64,000 bases of DNA from an uncultured Luteimonas sp. (GTDB taxonomy: Bacteria > Pseudomonadota > Gammaproteobacteria > Xanthomonadales > Xanthomonadaceae), in contig CALLKI010000077.1 in NCBI GenBank assembly GCA_938008415.1, positions 1-64,000 of the forward strand, in the 5' to 3' direction. Shown here piece after piece: positions 27,206 to 36,178 of the stretch; the first letter of the stretch is position 1; each line of letters opens with the position of its first letter. Below the pieces are notes generated by a model, which saw only the letters and a list, made by a program, of their open reading frames with translations, made no database searches and had not been told where the DNA came from. A program made the position numbers and the translations under genes.

Positions 27206-28998
27206 GTACCGAGACCCTCCTGTGCGACTTCATCCTCGCAGGCGGCCCGGAGGCGTCGGCATGGCTGCGCCGGCTGCCCGGGTTCGAAAACCATTCGCTG
27301 CCGGACGACGCGCTGGTTCTGGCCACCCGTGGCCAGGCCCTGCAGGGCTCCGCGCCGTCCGGCATGCGCTGGCTGGCGCTGGCGGACCTGGTCGGCGGGC
27401 TGGACGACACGGCGGCGGTGCAGGCGGTGGAGCACGCCCCCGGCGGGACCGTGCGCAACTGGCGCGGGCGCTTCGTCCACGTCGCCTGGCATCCGTCCGG
27501 CGGCAGGGTCCTCGCCACCACGGACCACCTCGGCTCCATCCCGCTGTACTGGTACCGCCGCGGCGGCAACTTCGCCGTGGCCACCGATCCGCGCCTGCTG
27601 CTCGACGCCCCCGGCGTGCGTCGTGAAATCGACCACGAGGCGATCTACCACTACCTGAACTTCGGTTACATCCCGGCGCCGCTCACGATCTGCCGCGACG
27701 TCCGCCGGATCGAACCCGGCACCCGCCTGGCCCTGGACGCGGACGGCGCCGCCGCGACCCGCTATTACCTGCCTTCGTATCCGGCCGACCTGCGCGGCGA
27801 CGACGACGCCCTGGCCGCGGAACTGCGCGAGCACATCGTCGAGACCGTGCGCGACTACCGCCCGGGCGGCGATGACGGCTGGGGCTGCTTCCTCAGTGGC
27901 GGCACCGACAGCAGCAGCATCGTCACCATCCTCGCGCGCGAGCCGGGCACGCGGGTGCGCACCTGCTCGATCGGCTTCCACGAGGCCGACTACGACGAGC
28001 TGGACTTCGCGCGCACCGCCAGCGAGGCCTGTGGCGCGCAGCCGCACCTGGACTACGTGGACCGCGCACGCGCGCTGGCCATGTTCGACACCGTGGTCGA
28101 GGCCTACGACCAGCCGTTCGGCAACACCTCCGCCATCCCGACCCTCGCCTGCGCCGAGCTGGGCCGCTCGCTCGGCTTCTCGGTGATGGTCGGCGGCGAC
28201 GGCGGCGACGAGATCTTCGGCGGCAACCAGCGCTACGCCAAGGACAAGGTGCTGGAGGTTTTCTACCGCCTGCCCGGACCGGTGAAGGCCCTCGCTCGCG
28301 CCGTCGGGAACCTGGCAGGCCGCACCAACGTGCACCTGCTCAACCGCGTGCAGAACTTCACCCGGCGCGGTTCGCTGCCCAACCCCGACCGGTTCTACAC
28401 CGACGATTCCTTCGCCTCCGACTACTACGAAGGCCTGCTGACGCCGGAATTCCGCCGCCTGGTCGGACGCGATGCCTCGCTCGAGTTCATGCGCGGCATC
28501 TACTCGCTCGGCGACGATGCCGAGCCCCTGCACCGGATCATGCGCCTCGACCTGCTGATGGCGATCGCGCAGAACGACCTGGTCAAGGTGCATGGCGCCT
28601 GCAAGTACCACCGGATCGCGGTGCGCTTCCCGTACACCGACCCGGACCTGGTCGAGTACTGCGGCCGCCTGCCGGCGAAGTACAAGGTGCGCGGGCTGAA
28701 CAAGCGCTACCTGTTCAAGAAGGCGATGGACGGGATCCTGCCCGAGGCCATCCTGAACAAGCGCAAGCAGGGCTTCGGCCTGCCGACCGCGATCTGGCTC
28801 AAGGAGGACCAGGCGACGCAGGAGTTCGTGCGCGACGTGCTGCAGGACGCGCGGACGCGCGGACGCGGCTGGATCGAGCCGGACTTCGTTTCCGGCCTGA
28901 TCCGCGAACACCTTGCCGGTGCCTGGGATTACTCCAACGAAATCTGGCACCTGATGGTGCTGGAACTGTGGCTGCGGAAGTACATGGATGGCCGCTGA
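27202..28998 (+). CDS. Asparagine synthase-like amidotransferase lacking the N-terminal cysteine
   Basis: A 598-residue protein with a degenerate glutaminase-like N-terminal domain and a C-terminal ATP-pyrophosphatase domain. The PP-loop CFLSGGTDSSS begins near residue 229, followed by VGGDGGDEIFGGNQRY and NKRKQGFGLPTAIWL, as in AsnB. The N-terminus is MSTETLL, not MCGI, so the catalytic Cys2 of glutamine amidotransferases is absent. It might use ammonia or another amine donor, or form amides of the uronic acids. It overlaps both neighbours. Confidence 0.88.
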   Translation: MSTETLLCDFILAGGPEASAWLRRLPGFENHSLPDDALVLATRGQALQGSAPSGMRWLALADLVGGLDDTAAVQAVEHAPGGTVRNWRGRFVHVAWHPSGGRVLATTDHLGSIPLYWYRRGGNFAVATDPRLLLDAPGVRREIDHEAIYHYLNFGYIPAPLTICRDVRRIEPGTRLALDADGAAATRYYLPSYPADLRGDDDALAAELREHIVETVRDYRPGGDDGWGCFLSGGTDSSSIVTILAREPGTRVRTCSIGFHEADYDELDFARTASEACGAQPHLDYVDRARALAMFDTVVEAYDQPFGNTSAIPTLACAELGRSLGFSVMVGGDGGDEIFGGNQRYAKDKVLEVFYRLPGPVKALARAVGNLAGRTNVHLLNRVQNFTRRGSLPNPDRFYTDDSFASDYYEGLLTPEFRRLVGRDASLEFMRGIYSLGDDAEPLHRIMRLDLLMAIAQNDLVKVHGACKYHRIAVRFPYTDPDLVEYCGRLPAKYKVRGLNKRYLFKKAMDGILPEAILNKRKQGFGLPTAIWLKEDQATQEFVRDVLQDARTRGRGWIEPDFVSGLIREHLAGAWDYSNEIWHLMVLELWLRKYMDGR

Positions 28999-30169
28999 CG
29001 GGCACCACCTGCGGGTCCTGATGGTGATGGAAGCCGCCTACCCGGCGCTCAAGGGGGGCGGCGCCGAGGCGCAGGTGCGCACGCTCGCGCGTGGCCTGCG
29101 CCGGCGCGGCCACCGCGTGACCATCCTCGTCCCCTGCCTGCCATGGGCACCGACCGCGAAGGTCGACCGCTACGACGGCTCGGTGGTCTGCCGGCTGCGG
29201 GTTCCGCGCGTCCCCCTGCTTGGTGGCCTGGTACTGTGGCTGCGTACCGCCGCCTTCCTCTATGCCCGGCGCCACCGCTACGACGCCTGGCACGTGCACA
29301 TCGCACATCGCATGGCCGCGATCTGCGCGGTGATGGGCCAGTGGCTCGACAAGCGCGTGCTGACCAAGGTCTCCGGCTGGTGGGAACTGGAAAAAGGCAC
29401 GCTGGCGCCCGACGCCGGCCTGGTCGACCGCATCGCCCGCCGCGCCCTGCGCAGGACCGGAACCTGGCAGGCGATCAGCCGGCGCATCGCGCACACGCTC
29501 GAATCGCGTGGCATGCCCGCGGAACGCATCGTGGCCCTGCCGAACGCCGTGGACACCACGCGTTTCGCCGGCATCCGCCGTGATCCGTCCGCGGCGCCGC
29601 GCTTCGTGTTCGTCGGCCGGCTCGAAGCGGAAAAGGGACTGGACACCCTGCTCGAAGCTTTCGCCGACATCGCCACGGCATTTCCACGGGCCACGCTGCT
29701 GGTCGTCGGCACCGGCAGCCTCGAACGGCAGCTGAAACTGCGTGCCGAACAGCTCGGCGTCGCGGCGCGCGTCGAGTTCGCCGGGCACCGTGACGACGTG
29801 GAAGCCGTGCTTGCGGATGCCAACATCGGCGTGCTGCCCTCGCGCATCGAAGGCCTGTCGAACACCCTGCTCGAGTCCATGGCCTCCGGCCTGCCGATGA
29901 TCGCCAGCCGGATCAGCGGCAACGAGGACTTCGTCCGCGACGGCGGGAACGGCTGGCTGTTCGAGCCCGGGGACCGCGCCGGGCTGGCGCGTTGCCTGGC
30001 TGCGGCCGCATCGCTCGACGGGGACACGCGCCATGCCATGGGCGAGGCCGCCCGCGCCACCGTACACGCGGCTGCGGGGATCGACGCCGTGCTCGCCCGG
30101 CTGGAATCCATCTACCGCGGCGAGGCACGCCTGGCGCACCCGGTGCCGGTCCCCGGCGGGAGTGCCTGA
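28988..30169 (+). CDS. Glycosyltransferase family 4
   Basis: A 393-residue GT-B glycosyltransferase, third of its family in this operon. It has MEAAYPALKGGGAEAQVRTLA at the N-terminus, FVGRLEAEKGLDTLLEAF at the start of the donor domain, and PSRIEGLSNTLLESMASGLP with the conserved glutamates. It overlaps the preceding gene by 11 bases and ends 2 bases before the second asparagine synthase gene. Donor and acceptor are unknown. Confidence 0.9.
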   Translation: MAADGHHLRVLMVMEAAYPALKGGGAEAQVRTLARGLRRRGHRVTILVPCLPWAPTAKVDRYDGSVVCRLRVPRVPLLGGLVLWLRTAAFLYARRHRYDAWHVHIAHRMAAICAVMGQWLDKRVLTKVSGWWELEKGTLAPDAGLVDRIARRALRRTGTWQAISRRIAHTLESRGMPAERIVALPNAVDTTRFAGIRRDPSAAPRFVFVGRLEAEKGLDTLLEAFADIATAFPRATLLVVGTGSLERQLKLRAEQLGVAARVEFAGHRDDVEAVLADANIGVLPSRIEGLSNTLLESMASGLPMIASRISGNEDFVRDGGNGWLFEPGDRAGLARCLAAAASLDGDTRHAMGEAARATVHAAAGIDAVLARLESIYRGEARLAHPVPVPGGSA

Positions 30170-30171
30170 AC

Positions 30172-32055
30172 ATGTGTGGCATCGCCGGCCTGGTGGTCGC
30201 TCCCGGACAGCCCGCGCCCGACCCGGCGCTGGGGCGGCGCATGAACGCGGTGATCCACCACCGCGGCCCCGACGAAGGCGGGCTGCACCATGACGAACGC
30301 GCCCTGCTGGGCATGCGCCGGCTTTCGATCATCGACGTCGCCGGCGGCCACCAGCCGATGTATGCCGCCGATGGCCAAGTCTGCATCGTCTTCAACGGCG
30401 AGATCTACAACTACCGCGAGCTGCGCGCGGAGCTGGAGCGCGAGGGCCACGGCTTTGCCACCCACAGCGACACCGAGGTGATCCTGCAGGGCTACCTGCG
30501 CCACGGCGCCGGCATCTTCGAACGGCTCGACGGCATGTTCGCGGTGGCGATCTGGAACCGGCGCTCGCAGGAACTGCTGCTGGCCCGCGACCGCCTCGGC
30601 GAGAAGCCGCTCTACTACGCCCACGATCCACGCCGCATCCTGTTCGGGTCGGAGCTGAAGTCGCTGCTGCAGTCCCCCGACTGCCCGCGCGAACCCGACG
30701 ACGACGCGCTGCGCGCCTACCTCGCCTACGGCTACGTGCCCTGCCCGCTCAGCGTATTCGCCGGCGTGCGCAAGCTGCCCCCGGCGCACTACCTCCGCTG
30801 GCGCGATGGCGCGATCGGGCTGGTGCGCTACTGGCGTCCCTCGCTGTCGCCCAAGACCGCCCTCGGCGAGCACGAGGCCGCCGAACGGCTGGAGGAACTG
30901 CTGCGACGCGCGGTCGCCAGCCGGCTCGTGTCGGACGTGCCATTCGGCGCGTTCCTGAGCGGCGGGCTGGACTCGAGCACCGTGGTTGCGCTGATGGCGC
31001 AGCACCTGCGGCAGCCGGTCCGGACCTTCACCATCGGCTTCCGCGAGGCGGCCTACAACGAACTGGACGACGCCCGCCGCGTCGCCCGCCACCTCGGCAC
31101 CGAACACCACGAACTGGTGGTCGAGCCGGACGCGGTGGACCTGCTGCACAGGCTGGTCTGGCACTTCGACGAACCCTTCGCGGATTCCTCCGCGGTCCCG
31201 ACCTACCTGGTCTCGGAGCTGGCGCGACAGCACGTGAAGATGGTGCTGACCGGCGACGGCGGCGACGAACTGTTCGGCGGCTACGACCGCTACCTGAAGC
31301 TCCTGAAGCTCGAGCGGCTCGGCCCGCTGCGCGCGCCGGCCTCGCTCCTGTTGCGGGCGGCCGGCATCCTCCCCGGCGCGGCCGGCGAGCGCCTGTACCG
31401 TGTCGGCGAGCGGCTGCAACTGCCATTCCGGGAGCGCTACCTCAGCGGCGTGGCGGTGATGCGCGCCGACGTGGCGCGCCGCCTGCGCCCGCAGGCCGGC
31501 GGGCCCGACCATTTCCACCTGCCGGTGCTGGCCGAACCGGGCAGCGACCTCGGTGCCGGGGACGACCCGCTCGACCGCGCCGTGGCCATCGACCTGCAGA
31601 GCTACCTGCCGGACGACATCCTGGTGAAGCTGGACCGGATGGCGATGGCCGCCTCGCTGGAAGGGCGCTCGCCGTTCCTGCAGCCGGACCTGGTGCAGTT
31701 CGCGCTCTCGCTGCCCGCCCACTACCGGGTCCGCGACGGGCGCGGCAAGCACCTGCTGCGGAAGGTCGCCGGCAAATGGCTGCCCCCGCGCGCGACCGGC
31801 AAGCCCAAGCAGGGCTTCGCGATCCCGCTGGCGGACTGGTTCCGCGGGCCGCTGCGCACGCTCGCCGCCGACACCTTCTCCAGCCGCGCGTTCCGCGAGC
31901 GCGGCCTGCTGCGCGCGGAGGCGGCCCAGGCACTGCTGCGCGACCACGTCGATCGCGGGATCGACCGCAGCGAGCCGCTCTGGCAGGCTCTGTGCCTGGA
32001 GCTGTGGGCACAGCGTTTCCTCGACGCGCCGGGGACGGAAACGGGACGGGGCTGA
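30172..32055 (+). CDS. Glutamine-hydrolysing asparagine synthase-type amidotransferase
   Basis: A 627-residue protein with an intact N-terminal glutaminase domain (MCGIAGLV, so Cys2 is present after Met removal; HRGPDEGG; FNGEIYNYRELR) and an AsnB ATP-binding domain with FLSGGLDSSTV near residue 262 and TGDGGDELFGGYDRY. This is the type annotated as exosortase A system-associated amidotransferase. In a polymer locus it is more likely to amidate uronic acids than to make asparagine; that is inference. It follows the GT4 gene by 2 bases. Confidence 0.9.
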   Translation: MCGIAGLVVAPGQPAPDPALGRRMNAVIHHRGPDEGGLHHDERALLGMRRLSIIDVAGGHQPMYAADGQVCIVFNGEIYNYRELRAELEREGHGFATHSDTEVILQGYLRHGAGIFERLDGMFAVAIWNRRSQELLLARDRLGEKPLYYAHDPRRILFGSELKSLLQSPDCPREPDDDALRAYLAYGYVPCPLSVFAGVRKLPPAHYLRWRDGAIGLVRYWRPSLSPKTALGEHEAAERLEELLRRAVASRLVSDVPFGAFLSGGLDSSTVVALMAQHLRQPVRTFTIGFREAAYNELDDARRVARHLGTEHHELVVEPDAVDLLHRLVWHFDEPFADSSAVPTYLVSELARQHVKMVLTGDGGDELFGGYDRYLKLLKLERLGPLRAPASLLLRAAGILPGAAGERLYRVGERLQLPFRERYLSGVAVMRADVARRLRPQAGGPDHFHLPVLAEPGSDLGAGDDPLDRAVAIDLQSYLPDDILVKLDRMAMAASLEGRSPFLQPDLVQFALSLPAHYRVRDGRGKHLLRKVAGKWLPPRATGKPKQGFAIPLADWFRGPLRTLAADTFSSRAFRERGLLRAEAAQALLRDHVDRGIDRSEPLWQALCLELWAQRFLDAPGTETGRG

Positions 32056-32058
32056 ACC

Positions 32059-33441
32059 ATGTTCATGCGGCTGCTGCTGGCGGTCCCGCTGGTCTACATG
32101 GTCAACATGCTCCACCTGTCGGTGGAGACGGGCATTCCGGGCCTCAACCTCGCCAACATCATCTTCATCGTCGTGCTTGGCGCGCTGCTGATGGGTGGCA
32201 GCCGCTACCGTCCGCTGCAGCCGAAGGAACCGATCACAAACGCGTTGCTGTTGCTGTACGCGACGCTGGTCATCGGCTTCCTGATCGCGCAGGCCACCAT
32301 GCCGCTCGACTTCATGGCGGACTTCACCTATCTCAAGAACATGATGTTCTACCCGCTGATGTACTTCCTGTACCGGCGGTGCGGGCAGGACATCAAGGGC
32401 ACGCGGCAGCTGATCATCGTGGTCATGGTGGTGGCTGCGGTCGCCGGCCTGGAGGCGATCCGCGAGGGCCTGGACTACGGGTTCGGCGCCTACCAGGAGA
32501 CCAAGCGCGCATCGGGCCCGTTCGGCGTGGACTACACCACGGCCAACCGCGCGGGGGTGTTCTACGCCATGTTCCTGCCGATGTTCATCGCCATCGCGCT
32601 GTTCTTCCGCAGGCAGAAGTTCTGGCGGCTGGCGGCGATCGGCGGATGCGTGATCCTGGCGGTCGCGATCATGGCCACCTACTCCCGCCAGTCGTACCTG
32701 ATCGCGCTGGTCGCGTTCGCGCTTCTGCTGATCCGGCGCAACATCATCCTGGCGGCCGTGATCGCGCTGCTGATGGTCCCCGCGATCAGCCTGCTGCCCG
32801 AAAGCGTCACCCAGCGCGTCGCCGAGACCGAACAGCAGGACGGCGTCGGCGAGGAAAGGCTGGACGTCAGCACCGCGAGCCGCTTCGAGATCTGGGGCGG
32901 CGCCATCGAGATGTGGAGCGAGCACCCGCTCGGCGTCGGTGTCAACCGCTTCAAGCGCTACATCGGCAACTACGTGCCGCGCTACGCCGGTTACGACGCG
33001 CACAGCATCTACTTCCTGACCCTAGCCGAATGCGGCCCGCTGGGACTTGCGGCGCTGTTCTACCTGCTCTGGCGGCTGCTGCGGATGGGCATCGGCTTCA
33101 CCCGCTCGGTGCCCCGCTCGGACGCCGAGGGCAAGGCGCTGTCGCTCGGCTTCATCCTCGTGGTCGTCTCCACCGCCCTGGGCAACGTGTACGGCAGCCC
33201 GTTCTACGAGGGCGCGGTGATGGCGAACTTCTGGGCCCTGTGCGGGCTGATGGAGCACTACTTCGGGCTCAAGCAGCAGCTGGCCGCACGGGGAGGCCAG
33301 GCAGGCGTGGCGGCTGCGGCCCGCATGCCCGCGCCCGCGGATGCCAACCGGATTGGCGAACGCTTCCCGCTCGCGGCACGCATCGCCCCGGGCCGATATG
33401 GCACGTCGCGCGACCGCGACGGCGGCGATCCGGCCGGCTGA
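32059..33441 (+). CDS. O-antigen ligase/polymerase family membrane protein (Wzy/WaaL-like)
   Basis: A 460-residue inner-membrane protein with about 10-12 hydrophobic segments. A large periplasmic loop (about 255-320) contains SRFEIWGGAIEMWSEHPLGVGVNRF, the conserved Wzy_C-type motif of O-antigen ligases and polymerases. It is the last gene of the plus-strand operon, so it is the likely polymerase for the repeat unit, acting after the flippase. Ligase and polymerase cannot be separated by sequence alone. Confidence 0.87.
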   Translation: MFMRLLLAVPLVYMVNMLHLSVETGIPGLNLANIIFIVVLGALLMGGSRYRPLQPKEPITNALLLLYATLVIGFLIAQATMPLDFMADFTYLKNMMFYPLMYFLYRRCGQDIKGTRQLIIVVMVVAAVAGLEAIREGLDYGFGAYQETKRASGPFGVDYTTANRAGVFYAMFLPMFIAIALFFRRQKFWRLAAIGGCVILAVAIMATYSRQSYLIALVAFALLLIRRNIILAAVIALLMVPAISLLPESVTQRVAETEQQDGVGEERLDVSTASRFEIWGGAIEMWSEHPLGVGVNRFKRYIGNYVPRYAGYDAHSIYFLTLAECGPLGLAALFYLLWRLLRMGIGFTRSVPRSDAEGKALSLGFILVVVSTALGNVYGSPFYEGAVMANFWALCGLMEHYFGLKQQLAARGGQAGVAAAARMPAPADANRIGERFPLAARIAPGRYGTSRDRDGGDPAG

Positions 33442-33450
33442 TTCTCTGCT

Positions 33451-34200
33451 TCATCCGTCCCGGCGCAGACGGTACGCCACCAGCCCCACCAGTTCGTGGA
33501 GCGCCGCCTCCGTCTTCACCAGCCCACCACTGTCCGGTGCCAGGTAGCGCAGCCGGCGGAACGGCACGTAGCGCCAGTCCGTGGCCAGCACGCACACCTC
33601 GAACCCCGCGCGCTCCATCACGTAATGCGCACGGCGCACGTGCATGGCAGACGTGACCAGCAGCACCCTGCGCGGCAATGCCGGGCGCATCGCCGCCACG
33701 TTGCGTGCGTTCTGCCAGGTGTCGGTCGCGCCGGTCTCGGTCAGGATGATTCCGTCGGGCACGCCGAGGGCACGCATGTACGCGGCCACCAGCGAGGCTT
33801 CCGGAACGGCATGCGGGCCCGGAGGGCCGCCGGTCACGACCAGACGGCGCTGTGACGGCCGTTCGCGCCACCAGTTCACAGCCTTCTCGGCACGCCTGCG
33901 GCTGGCCATGTTGAGCGCCGGGAAGTCATCCCTGGAGCCCGTGAAACGGTCCACGCCCCCGGTGAGCACCACCGCCACCTCCGGCGGGTCCGTCGCGCAG
34001 GACGCAGGCTGGTCCGGCATTTCCTCCAGCCAGCCCACCAGAACGTTGGCCGCCAGCGGCGTCATCATCACGACCGATGCCAGGATCACCGCGGCGCCGG
34101 GCAGCCACAGCCACTTCCTGCGCCGCGACGGCAACACACCGGCGACGAACAGCACGAAGCCGCACAACAGCCAGGTCAGCGGCGACAATACGAACCACAT
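33451..34200 (-). CDS. YdcF-like (DUF218) membrane protein
   Basis: A 249-residue protein with two N-terminal membrane segments (about 3-22 and 31-52) and a DUF218 domain. The domain has VAVVLTGGVDRF, LVVTGGPPG, TGATDTWQNARN and VTSAMHVRRAHYVMERAGF, the order seen in YdcF/SanA/ElyC proteins. ElyC affects envelope polysaccharide synthesis in E. coli, which makes the location beside polymerase and flippase plausible. Its enzymatic activity is not established. It converges on the ligase gene with 9 bases between stops. Confidence 0.85.
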   Translation of the reverse strand: MWFVLSPLTWLLCGFVLFVAGVLPSRRRKWLWLPGAAVILASVVMMTPLAANVLVGWLEEMPDQPASCATDPPEVAVVLTGGVDRFTGSRDDFPALNMASRRRAEKAVNWWRERPSQRRLVVTGGPPGPHAVPEASLVAAYMRALGVPDGIILTETGATDTWQNARNVAAMRPALPRRVLLVTSAMHVRRAHYVMERAGFEVCVLATDWRYVPFRRLRYLAPDSGGLVKTEAALHELVGLVAYRLRRDG

Positions 34201-34252
34201 CCGGGATCACTCCGGTTGCTTCGACCACACGTTGCGGCACCGGCCATCGCGT

Positions 34253-35779
34253 TCATGGCGCGGCGCGTCCCTTCCATGCACCCGGCACAAGCTGCCGCAT
34301 GCGCCCGTCCAGTACCAGCACAGGCAGAACGTAGAGCAGCAGCCACAGGCCGCCGGCCACGAACAGCCTCGCCCACGGCGAGGCCAGCCCGAACAGCCCC
34401 CCGCCCTCGACCGCCAGCACGAAAGCTGCCGCGGCACCGAGCGACACGGCCAGCGCGCGCCTGTCGGGCACGAGGCGCAGTTCCCGCGGGCAGAGAGCGT
34501 ACAGCACGGCGCCCAGCACGGCGAAGCCACACACGCTGCCCCAGGTCGCGCCCATGTAGCCGAAGCGCGGGATGAGCAGGAAATTCAGCGCCACGTTGAT
34601 GGCGATCGCGACCAGGGTCACCCGCAGCACCGTGCCCGAGCGCTTGTGCAGCAGCAACCCGTAGCCACCGATCTCCAGCAGCGGGTACAGCGCGTACATC
34701 GCACCGATCCAGGCGAACACAGGGCCTGATCCCGCCTTGTCGGGACCACTGATCGCCTGCACCGCCTCGCTGCCGACGCAGGCGATGGCGGCAGCGATGC
34801 CGACCGCACCGTAGGTCAGCGGCAACAGGATCTTCTCCTTCAATGCCCGCACCGCCCCCGCGCCGCCCGTCTCCCAGTTGCGGTTGGCGACCGGGACGAA
34901 GGACTCCGACAGGGCCGTGCTCATGAGCATGTTGACCTGCAGCGCCAGCGAGTAGCCGATGGTGAACACCCCCACCGCCGAGAACTCGCCGGTGATGCCC
35001 TTGAGCATCAGCCGCCCGATCGAGATCAACAGTACGGTGGCGATCTCGTTGACCACCAGCGGCATGCCGTAGCGCAGGGTCAGCCGCATCTGCGACCAGT
35101 CCCACTCGCGGGCGAAGGTCAGGTTCCGGCGGATCCAGTGCACGTAGTAGGCCAGCACCAGCACCGCGGCCAGCATCCGCCCGCCATACGCCGCCAGCGC
35201 GGTGCGTTCCAGCGCCACCACCGCGCCGACCATCAGCACCAGTTCAAGCCAGCGCCAGGCCACGCGGGTGATGGTCAGCACCCCCGAATGCTCGCCCGCG
35301 CGCAGCAGCATCTGCACCAGGCTCGCGAACACCTGCAGAGGCACCATCAGCACCGCCATCCACAGCACTGGCGAGAACGAGACGCCGCCGAACCAGTCCA
35401 GGCAGGCGAACACGACCACGGCCGCGGCCCAGATCGCGCCCGATACCGCCAGCGGCAGCAGGAACATGTTGGCGGCGAAGGCCGGCAGGCCGCGGGCCTC
35501 GTCCTGGTAGGGATAGAAGCGCAGGATCGCGTGCTGGGCGCCGAGCTTGGCCACCGCCACGCCGATCATCAGCCAGGTCTCGTAATAGCCGAGGATGCCG
35601 TACTGGGTGTTGTCCAGCAGCCGCGTCAGCAGCGGGAACGAGATCAGCCCCGCCAGCATCACCAGGATGCTGGCCGTGGAATAGCGCAGGTAATGTGTGC
35701 CGACGCCGACCTTCCTGGCGGGCGCAGGCGCTGCGGCGGCCGTGGCGGCCACGGCTGGCGGATCGGGGGTCCGGTTCAT
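34253..35779 (-). CDS. Lipid-linked oligosaccharide flippase (Wzx/MOP family)
   Basis: A 508-residue inner-membrane protein with about 14 hydrophobic segments and an Ala/Pro-rich cytosolic N-terminus (1-30). Segments such as STASILVMLAGLISFPLLTRLL (split after LISF) and YGMPLVVNEIATVLL match polysaccharide exporters of the MATE/MOP superfamily. It would move the undecaprenyl-linked repeat across the membrane for the O-antigen-type polymerase encoded by the facing operon. The start at 35779 (MNRTPDPP) fits the family; a longer frame upstream is not needed. Confidence 0.88.
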   Translation of the reverse strand: MNRTPDPPAVAATAAAAPAPARKVGVGTHYLRYSTASILVMLAGLISFPLLTRLLDNTQYGILGYYETWLMIGVAVAKLGAQHAILRFYPYQDEARGLPAFAANMFLLPLAVSGAIWAAAVVVFACLDWFGGVSFSPVLWMAVLMVPLQVFASLVQMLLRAGEHSGVLTITRVAWRWLELVLMVGAVVALERTALAAYGGRMLAAVLVLAYYVHWIRRNLTFAREWDWSQMRLTLRYGMPLVVNEIATVLLISIGRLMLKGITGEFSAVGVFTIGYSLALQVNMLMSTALSESFVPVANRNWETGGAGAVRALKEKILLPLTYGAVGIAAAIACVGSEAVQAISGPDKAGSGPVFAWIGAMYALYPLLEIGGYGLLLHKRSGTVLRVTLVAIAINVALNFLLIPRFGYMGATWGSVCGFAVLGAVLYALCPRELRLVPDRRALAVSLGAAAAFVLAVEGGGLFGLASPWARLFVAGGLWLLLYVLPVLVLDGRMRQLVPGAWKGRAAP

Positions 35780-36178
35780 CGTGTCTCGGTCTGGCGCCCT
35801 CCCTGCGGGAACGGGCGTGCAAGGTCCGGACCGGATGGACCGGCCCGTGCATTGGAAACGGAAAAAGCCGGCGGATGGTGTCACCCCGCCCGGCACGGCC
35901 GGATCACGCAGGCGATCCCGCCTGGCCCGGCATCCCCCGTCACGCGGAACGCGGCCAACCCGGGTCCGGTCCGGCGTCCACCCCTCCCCCGCCCCCCCTG
36001 ACGGGCCGATGCCCAGGGTGAATGCGCCCTAAACCCAAGGCTGACGCAGAATGTCAATTTGTGACTCAAAGCGCAATCATTTGTTCAACGTTGTATAGAC
36101 TGCAAACTGGACACGCAGGCTCCCACCAGCTCACCCCCCTTTGGCCGGGAGCTTCCCGGCCCATTCAGGAACCAGCGG
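35780..36178. other. 399-base intergenic region with an AT-rich promoter-like patch
   Basis: No gene is seen. The last 130 bases contain the least GC-rich stretch nearby (about 36040-36110), with TATAGA at 36094-36099 preceded by TTG, a candidate -10 for the propeller-protein gene. No convincing -35 at 17 bases is visible. The left part must also hold the flippase promoter on the minus strand, but no clear elements were recognised there. Confidence 0.5.

Noticed and set aside
30112..33003. 963-codon minus-strand open frame opposite the amidotransferase and O-antigen ligase genes
   Set aside because: It has no domain similarity that I can see and crosses three real plus-strand genes.
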